Shown: one piece after another, positions 56,739 to 64,000 of the stretch
Layout of the letters: each line of letters opens with the position of its first letter
How positions within the stretch are numbered: position 1 is the first letter of the stretch
Assembly: GCA_024752435.1 (NCBI GenBank)
Contig: CP103032.1
Coordinates: 868,001-932,000 of the forward strand
Length of the DNA: 64,000 nt
Direction of reading: 5' to 3'
Source: Allantophomopsis cytisporea
Lineage: Eukaryota; Ascomycota; Leotiomycetes; Phacidiales; Phacidiaceae
Position numbers and translations under genes: made by a program
The notes under the pieces: generated by a model
Databases searched by the model: none
Told to the model about the DNA's origin: nothing
The model's input: only the letters and a program-made list of their open reading frames with translations

Positions 56739-57940
56739 ATGATGGCAAGTCGGTCTCTCAACATGGCAACGCAGCAGATGCTTCGAGCAAGACCTTCACT
56801 CAGTCGAACTCCATCAAATTCTTCTTCAACCTCTACTACTTCCAGTTCAAATTCAAATACAAAGTCAAGCACAAACACTGCAAATAAATCTGGGAGAGAC
56901 AGCAGCTCTGAGAGCGTATGCCATCCTTCGTCTTCGGCTGCTACCGAATATTTCCAGCACACGGGTCGTGGTTCAATTTCTACGGGTGAGTTCGTCACCA
57001 AAAGCGCCTTCCGCTATTACCCCGCTGCGTAAAGCACAAGCAATTTATGGTGGTGGGACCCTTGACTGACACAATCGTTCATGTACAGTCTCAAGTACCA
57101 GTACATCCGCAACATCTTCTTCAGCAACATCGCAACCTCTTTCACGAAGCAGACCCATTGCCATCCAATTACCACAGTCCCTTCGTCGACCTCGCATCAA
57201 CACTCCTGACGAACCCGTCTCTGCTCGCGGTGACCTTGTAGGGTAAGCTAAAAGTCCAATAAAAAAGAATTAAAAAAATTGCCACATACGACAGCGGTCG
57301 CTACTCATATTTCCGTACTCCCGACTGACTTTTGTGTAGCGGATACTTTCCCAACCACGAACCCGATCTTCAGCCTTCATACTCCTCGCATCCATTCCAA
57401 AACGGCGTTGCTAAAGGATCTTCTACATCCGCCAGCATGTCTGGTCAACCATCACCAATATCATCTTCCACTCCCACTGGACCCGCCATGACCAGTACCT
57501 TTATGGAAAATCGCGCTCCTCAGCCAGATAATTTCGTCATGCCAATGGGCAAATATCATCCGGCAAACTACAAAAACAAAAACCCGCCGCAAACAACTCC
57601 AGCCTCTACTGCACAACATGCGCGCCAACCATCTGACATCAAGAGCAAACTGCAGCAGTATCAGAGAGAGATGGCGCAGCAAGCTATGATGGCCAGTCGC
57701 TTTACCAACGCATCGGGCACGAAGCCAATCTCACCGCGATTACTGCCACTGGGTAGCCCTGGACCTGTAACGCCGATGGAGTTGGAGGAGAGTGCTGGTT
57801 ATCTCGTGGCAGGGAGCGGAAGTGCGCATTTGACCGATAGCCAGTCAGAAATGGTGGGAAGAATGATTAGAGCCGAAGAGGAGAGAAGAAGAAGAGAAGG
57901 CACAAGCAGTCCCACGGCCATGGCTGGCGGAACCCATTGA
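56739..57940 (+). CDS. Ser/Thr/Pro-rich protein of unknown function
   Basis: Exons 56739-56985, 57089-57242 and 57340-57940 give 333 residues. Joins are in phase (G|TC and GG|C), intron 1 has a CTTGACTGAC branch region, and the middle exon reads as a sensible continuation. No known domain recognised. Residues 20-60 are almost pure Ser/Thr/Asn. A short ordered block (about 115-145) reads RRPRINTPDEP followed by GDLVGGYFPNHEP. The C-terminal part has a Gln-rich coil (IKSKLQQYQREMAQQAMMASR) and a terminal charged helix (MVGRMIRAEEERRRREG). The protein is probably largely disordered. No signal peptide; an adjacent Met at codon 2 could also be the start. Confidence 0.78.
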
Positions 57941-59586
57941 CGAGCTCATCTCACGGCAATCTGCTTTCTGCACGGCTATGGCTACGTGCCATTGCACATA
58001 CACATCGATACGACAACATTTCATAAACGCTTCGATATACGAAGCGCTGGCGTTCGCATATCCTGTGTTCTCCCTTGAGATTATCGACTTGCACATAATT
58101 CATCTTCACGCCTCACCCAGAAGACTTGACGGCCAAAAATTACTTGCATCATATGCTGATATGAACCAGAATCCGCATAGAAGGTGCAGGCTTCTCCCGG
58201 TGTTACATTCGCTTTATACCCATGAAGGCATATGGCGCTTCCGCTTTATGCTTTCTCCTTTTTACTTTGCTATTTAAATATTTGGTGGTCTGGGGGTTGC
58301 TTCGTTGGTTGACATGAAGCATGAATGTCTGTTTCTGCTCCGGTTGCGATCGTTGAGCTTGGTTGGAGAGATTGTTCGTGGATCATGCATAGACTGTGGA
58401 TAGAGAATGGCATTGATTTCAGATGAGTGCTTGTTTGATTATGGTTGTTACTTGTTTTAAGTCAGATGTGCAATCGTGTTTTGTTTGTGATCTGAAGAAT
58501 ATATGCTGAAAGAAGATATACTGCTTGGTATACTTATTGATATTTTGGGAAACTTTACAGCAGGTACCTATTGGCACCGAAAATAGCAGCTACGAAGAAC
58601 TATGCGGACGTGTATGCCTGCTCATTGATGGTTGTACTGCACTCGACCTCATAATCCCAAGACATCTGATACTTGACGTCAGCATTAGCTGCTCAATGAC
58701 GGAAAAATGTCGGTAAAAGCCCAGCCATCTGAGATGTTCATTCAAACAAAGCCCTTACTCTCATGACCAAAAGATATTTGTCTCATATGAGTAACACATG
58801 TTGTATATCAACACTCTTCGAGTAGCTTGTGCCGCTTTTTCCATGCGATTACCGCTGTAGATATACATGCCGACTCCACCACTTCACGAGAAGAGGTGCT
58901 TGGTGAATCACATATGTTGCCTGCATTTCTTCCTGGAGGAAATTGCTCTTGGAAAGAGGGCATATGGCAGGCTCCTCACGCGACTCCTGGTTGTTGTTCA
59001 TGCTCTCATCATTTTTTATCATCATCGCCTGCCTCGTAATCATCAGGATCAGTAACGACCCCTCGTCACAGCCGGTATTCCCGAAGTCTCCAGACTGTAA
59101 ACAGTGATGATTCCTTATTGTATTGACCACGCAGTTTCCCAGGTAATATAAGTCTACCTGTAACATTTCTTCTTACAAAGCTCAGAGTGTGACTATAACT
59201 TGTTACTTCAAAAATTCCATACAGTTGGAGCTCTGCTGACAGAGCTATCGCCAAATGCACCTGTCAGAGGTGGTTACCAACATACTCACTATACCATAAT
59301 CACACAATGAAGGCATCAACAGAACTCGCGAAGTCAGACCGAGAACGAATGTAACTTCTCGAAATACGTACAAACATACACAAGTGGATCCTCTATCTAA
59401 GGGCATCTCTATACAAGCCCCATCGCGCCGCATGCCATTCACAATCAACGGCAGCCCTCAAAAATGCAAGGACTATGAAGTGCCGATCCGCTCAAAACCT
59501 AATAAACACCCTCGATGCAATACACCATGATACAACGCCAGTATAATCGCCGAATAGAAAGAGATTGCCCAAGCAGAAACGAGGAT
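57941..59586. other. Convergent intergenic region
   Basis: 1.6 kb between the Ser/Thr-rich gene and the acyltransferase gene. Short frames on both strands are not protein-like. No repeat or RNA gene recognised. Confidence 0.45.
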
Positions 59587-61255
59587 CTAATTCGCAGGAG
59601 CAGGGATAGGGGCCGAAGCAGAGTGGGTAGTCGAAGGCACGGGTGTCTTCTCGCTCTCATCAAAGACGTAATCCTCGAACTTCTTCGTAATCTTCGCGCA
59701 GTAAGAGTCTACATATGTAGTCCAGAGATGCGCGCAGTAATATACAATGCAGTACCAGATGGGCACCATCATCGCGCGGAATGGCCAACTATATAGCTGC
59801 ATTTGGGGGCCAGGCAGGGGCTCGCCTTCTTCGTTGAATTCCTGCTCAAAAGGCGTGGGCACTGGACCGTAGAAGAACCAGACAAGAAGAGTGCGCAAGA
59901 GGGTGCCGTGGATGAGGTAAACCGCGAAACTATTCTTGCCGAGCCACAGCAGGTATTTGCTCGCGAGGAAGTTTTTCATGCCGGGGGAGAGGTGGATTGC
60001 CATCGCTACAAACTCCAGACCGAGGGCGCTAAAGTATCGTGGGATTTCGCCGGGGTTCTCAGGCGTGATGACCTCCTTCCAATCCCACATGATCTTCGAC
60101 CATGTCGTCAATTCTTCGCCGCCCGCAGGGTATGAGGCCAAGAAAAGTCCTATGACCATGAAAATAGGTGGGAGGATGGTGCGCACCCATTTTCGAGCAG
60201 CAATCCATTCGTTTGCTGGTTCATGCTGGGCGAGATCAGAGAGAAGCAAGCCATAAAAGAATTGAGTCGCAAATGTAGCTGCAATCATTAGTGTATGCTT
60301 AATTTTGATGGGACAAGTACATACCATCTCCGGCGATGTAGTAATAGACATATAACGCTGCAGATACCATCATACGTTGAGTAGCCTTCATGTATATTGT
60401 GGCATACAACGTCATATATACCATCATAGACCCCTTCAACAATGGTAGAAGAGTCCACTGATGATCATCATAGTCATTGTGTCCTGTCGTCCACGTTCCA
60501 ATAACCTCGTGGAAGAACGCAAACACAGCATCATACAATGACGCCGACCGTCTCGGGCTCGCTATATTGATCCATTCAGAATCGCCTCTATGGGCAACCT
60601 CGTAGGCACCCAACTGACAGAGTGTCCAGGCAATTACGGTTGCAAAGGTGGCGGGAATGACCAATCGTGGGGTTCGTCGGAAGGCGGAATGGGAGATGTT
60701 TTTCAGCGCGGCCTCGGGGTTTCCAGCGCGAGAAAGCTTTATGGGCTTGAGTGCACACACATAGCCCGTCAGGAAAGCAAAGATCGTAACTCCTATGCGG
60801 CCTTGCGGTGCGATTCGGAGGACAGGCCATTGAAGTATGCGCACTGGGACGTCGGGTGCTGTTCGGGCGGAGAAGAGATCTATGTCCCAGCCTCGAGTGA
60901 GATGGGTAATGGTGACCATGAACGAGGCCAGACCTCGTAGGCCCTGTGATTGAAGATCAGCATCAGCATCAGCAACAGCAGCAGCAACAGCAGCAGCATG
61001 ATGATTATCGTCGTTATCCAGACTCCGTATCACACTATGACACTCTCTGTTTCGGAGAGAAAGGCTTGATTGGTGGTGCTTTGAGGCTCATAGGGCTGAT
61101 GTGGTGTGTCGTGTGGTGTTGGGCCTCTGGAGTTCGAGATGCGACCATACGACCACACCACACGAATGCCATTCGTGGGTAGCATAGTATGTCATTCGGG
61201 AAGGGGCAGAACTTACATCGATCCACTTTACATTCCTTCTTTCCTCAGGCGCCAT
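59587..61255 (-). CDS. Acyltransferase 3 family membrane protein
   Basis: Exons 61255-61217, 60943-60325 and 60278-59587 give 449 residues. Exon 1 encodes only 13 residues, and its join gives KWID/GLRGLASFMVTITHL, the expected family start with the conserved His. The signature GRIGVTIFAFLTGYV follows at about 62. About ten hydrophobic helices are present, and the C-terminal 30 residues are polar and Ser/Pro-rich. Family knowledge: PF01757 enzymes transfer acyl groups, often acetyl, to sugars, lipids or secondary metabolites across a membrane. The substrate is unknown. Intron 1 is 273 nt, a multiple of three, and contains an in-frame ATG at 61033, so a transcript starting inside it could encode a form with an Ala/Asp-rich N-terminus. 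Confidence 0.9.
60957..61003. repeat. CAG/CAT triplet repeat inside acyltransferase intron 1
   Basis: A run of triplets (GCATCA units, then CAACAG and CAGCAG) on the plus strand. On the gene strand it reads as a CTG/TTG/GAT tract ending about 15 bases before the 3' splice site at 60944, where a pyrimidine-rich tract and branch site would normally lie. Confidence 0.85.
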
Positions 61256-61568
61256 TGTTGATGGAGAGGGCGTATCTCAATGGCAGAATGGATGAAAGAA
61301 TGCGATGGATGATATTTTGCGTGATATGAAGTGGCGTTGACATGCAATATTACTGAGGGACCATTGAGATGGCCGATAGGAGGAGGAAAGGGAAGTTCAA
61401 ACAAGTTCTCTCTATAATGGATGGGTGCCACAGGCCGTTTCTTTTAATGGGAGAGGTACGTACTTGACTTGTAGTTGTGTAGGTGTCTCTCAGTGGGTCT
61501 TGGCGCCAAGGATTTGATGTTGTGATCACGGACAGCAGTTGAGTTTGCGGATGTGCCAGTCCAGTAGA

Positions 61569-61600
61569 GAGTGAGTGAGTGAGTGAGTGAGTGAGTGAGT
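61569..61600. repeat. GAGT tetranucleotide repeat
   Basis: About eight GAGT units without interruption, about 315 bases upstream of the acyltransferase start codon. Confidence 0.92.
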
Positions 61601-61774
61601 ATGTACAGAACATACAGGTTAAGTTTCTTGGTTATTGAAGGGGAGGGAAGGGATGTGCAGATGGCAAGGATTGTCAGTATTATCCATAAGGAGGTCTGGA
61701 GTTTACGATGATCGAATAATAGCCCGACTTGAACCTTTTTATTTTTGTTTATTTTATGAGAGACTCTTTGTAGG

Positions 61775-61864
61775 AAACAAAGAGGAAGAAGAGAAAAAAG
61801 AAAGAAAAGGAGAGGAAGGAAAAGGAAAGAAAATAAGATAAAAGAAAAGAAAACAAGAGATTAA
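61775..61864. repeat. Polypurine tract
   Basis: About 90 bases that are almost entirely A and G on the plus strand (GAAGAAAAGG-like). Such tracts can form triplex DNA and often sit in fungal promoters as C/T runs on the other strand. Confidence 0.8.
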
Positions 61865-62175
61865 ATGTGCTCTCTATGAGGGTAGGATGAGTATATTACT
61901 TATCTATTGATATGTCTGTACTCCCTGCCTAACGTCGCAACCTTAGTTGCTTGTCTTCCTGCAGGATAGCGTGCGGTCATTATTTCTAGAACGATGATGA
62001 TGCCTGTAAGGAAGGTAATTACCCCGTGGAGTGTGTCCCGACAACCAAGTATATCGGTCTCGTGGTGATGGTGGTGATCGGTAGTCAATAGTGTCTCTGT
62101 CTACAAATGTCGATGAACTGTGTCTAAACGTGCATATTGACAAAGAATGACACTTGCATAAACACTATAGAATAG

Positions 62176-62179
<4 letters not shown>

Positions 62180-62206
<27 letters not shown>
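62180..62206. repeat. AT dinucleotide microsatellite
   Basis: About thirteen uninterrupted AT units in intergenic DNA. Confidence 0.93.
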
Positions 62207-62848
62207 TCTTACAATTAAATGTTTCATGCTAGTAATATACATACAATGACTGCGTCTGTGGAAATGTTTAAGCGCATCTTGAGCATTCAGCATCCCGCAT
62301 CACACTGTCATGGTGTAGAGTGCTGGTGGGGACTCGTCACTCCATTTTCCATGGATCCAGCTTCGCGTGAAACAGACACCACATTCCCCCGACTCAGAAG
62401 CAGCCTTGAGTGAACTAAAATCCTCAAACTCAAAGCAAAGACTCCAGACCCACAGACAGTCATGACTGTGTATGGACAGCGAAGGAGCACCCTATATGCT
62501 GCCAAGCATCATCCTCATCACCTCATCTCACAAATACGGAAGATGGAGACATGGGGATCTGGAGAGGGTAGAGAGAGTATGGAGTGCATAGGGCATTCAT
62601 TGCTCTCCCCTTCCCTCCCTCATATGAGCAGACTGATCGACCAGCAGTTAAGGAGAAAACACTGTTCGGGCTATGAATGCCAAAGACATTATGGAGATTA
62701 TGAAATTGCACTACTATCCCCATAATGAAATGTGTAGCCGTAGTGGACTTGTTCATCCTATAGTCTTTGTATCACAATCATTCTACAATAAGCATACGTT
62801 GGTATGCCAGCTTTGTACACAATATGGCCAAATACATGGCTGTAGACC

Positions 62849-62868
62849 TCAACTCAACTCAACTCAGC
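62849..62868. repeat. CTCAA pentanucleotide repeat
   Basis: Four CTCAA/CTCAG-like units; minor microsatellite. Confidence 0.75.
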
Positions 62869-63903
62869 CTCAATCCTTCTGTCTTTTCTACCTGAAGACA
62901 CCAAACAACAGATGGCAGCTGTTGGATAAGGTAGCCAGCCGTTCAATCCTTAAGAGCTTACCCTCTGCAATTAACAATATGTGAGCTCATCCCCGTAGGG
63001 TTCTGATGCTTATAGTGGTCATCGTATGTAGACGTAGCTGCCTTGCCTTATGGTTTATCGGTGTACCGCATAGGTAGGAAAGCACAGTAAGGTACCTAAG
63101 TAAGTAGATAGCCAACTCCACGCCCGAGACAACCACGTGACAAGCAAGATACTGAGCACAAAGCACCATGGACAACGTGGACGTGCCGTGCGTGCCATTG
63201 TTATCTCCTTACTTAACAAGTCTCTCATGCTACGCAGTACACATTTACATAACACTTTAAAGATGTTTCATAGTGAAAAGTCTGAAAATAAACCACGGTC
63301 ATTAGCATAAGCTTTCTCCTTTCTCTTCCTGTCTGTATCCTTTACTTTCTGCCTCTACTGATTATCCGTTAGTATCGTCAGCTGACAGACTATTCTTTCT
63401 CCGTAGCAAATCTTTTCAAACAGTGCCCAGGAAACCCTTCTTAGCGGTGCTGCGTACTTCGAAGCATTCTTGAAGTAATCAATGTCTGTTTCCATGTCAG
63501 GTGTATACATCGCTGCGGCTGGAAAGATTGAGAGATGAAATTTGAATGTCGATGGGGACGATAATGTGATCGTGTACATACAATATTTTTACAAGATTAC
63601 TTGATAGAGAGATGCATTTCTGATCGTGTCACTTATCTTCTCCTCCCTTTACGATGCATGGCATATTCTGTATGCGTTCAAGCTTACAAAGTCGCCAATC
63701 ATCTCATGTACGTTGCACAGGATGCTATTGTGTCCATGTGATCATGCATCTCATTGAGTGCATATATGCAGGCTAGGCAAGGAAATAATCCTCTTAACCC
63801 TCACTGTTTCCCACATGTACTCATGGTAGAATGCATGACGGTAGATATCTGGCATCTTGTAAAGATATGATCAAGCATCATTGAAAAGACATCAACAAAC
63901 AAA

Positions 63904-64000
63904 ATGGACGAGAAAAGTCAAGATTCCCGACAAGATGTGGACACCAGTCCAACTGCCATAGAGATGATGGACGCTGATGCTATTGGTATGGCAAAATGTG
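63904..64000 (+). CDS. Partial gene: N-terminus of a probable APC-type permease
   Basis: The ATG at 63904 has a good fungal context (CAAACAAAATGG), and the frame stays open to the window end, 32 codons. The visible part is acidic and polar, with Ser, Thr and Asp, ending EMMDADAIGMAK. Many fungal amino-acid and choline permeases start with such a cytosolic segment, where a DADA-x-x-x-A motif precedes the first membrane helix. The assignment rests on that short motif only. The gene is cut by the window edge. Confidence 0.45.
   Translation, partial: MDEKSQDSRQDVDTSPTAIEMMDADAIGMAKC

Larger units (their letters stand above)
61256..63903. other. 2.6-kb intergenic region
   Basis: Upstream of both the acyltransferase gene (left) and the partial gene at the right edge. 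Small frames only. It holds several simple repeats (GAGT, AT, purine tract, CTCAA), listed separately. No RNA gene recognised. Confidence 0.45.

Overview
The window is nuclear DNA of a filamentous ascomycete (Pezizomycotina). The evidence is split genes with short introns (about 45-280 bp, GT..AG, mostly with a CTAAC/CTGAC-like branch site), fungal-specific families, gene spacing of 0.3-5 kb and no operons. Leotiomycetes (Botrytis/Sclerotinia-like) is my best guess from the overall look of the proteins, but nothing here proves it. I found no rRNA, clear tRNA, CRISPR array or intact transposon.

Layout, left to right: K+/H+ antiporter KHA1 (+); mitochondrial YME2 (-), divergent from an EMI1-type twin-CX9C protein (+); a 5 kb gene-poor stretch; an SREBP-type bHLH factor (+); copper amine oxidase (-); secreted GDSL esterase (-); AP-2 alpha-adaptin (-); an intergenic region carrying a decayed 18-bp-period repeat; cytosolic Hsp70 (-); a six-exon dienelactone hydrolase (+) with a perfect hairpin upstream; succinyl-CoA ligase beta (-), divergent from a DUF3245 protein (+); an F-box-like orphan (-); an aldehyde dehydrogenase (-) divergent from a GMC oxidoreductase (+); an MscS/EF-hand channel (+); a membrane-anchored M24 Xaa-Pro peptidase (-), divergent from a GIT1-type transporter (+); a gene-poor stretch with a permease-like relic; a Ser/Thr-rich orphan (+); an acyltransferase-3 membrane protein (-); and the first codons of a permease-like gene at the right edge (+).

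Most genes are housekeeping: mitochondria (YME2, EMI1-like, LSC2), protein folding (Hsp70), endocytosis (AP-2) and ion homeostasis (KHA1, MscS). The one pair that looks like a small functional unit is GMC oxidoreductase plus aldehyde dehydrogenase. They share a 673-bp promoter containing an inverted GATA pair and could act in sequence, alcohol to aldehyde to acid. The most unusual non-genic structure is the 18-bp-period array at about 27.9-28.4 kb. Its plus-strand frame reads as a hexapeptide repeat interrupted by TAG/TAA where CAG/CAA is expected, as RIP-type C-to-T mutation would cause. I did not find a convincing new defence or mobile system. Exon junctions were set by hand from splice signals, reading phase and family conservation.
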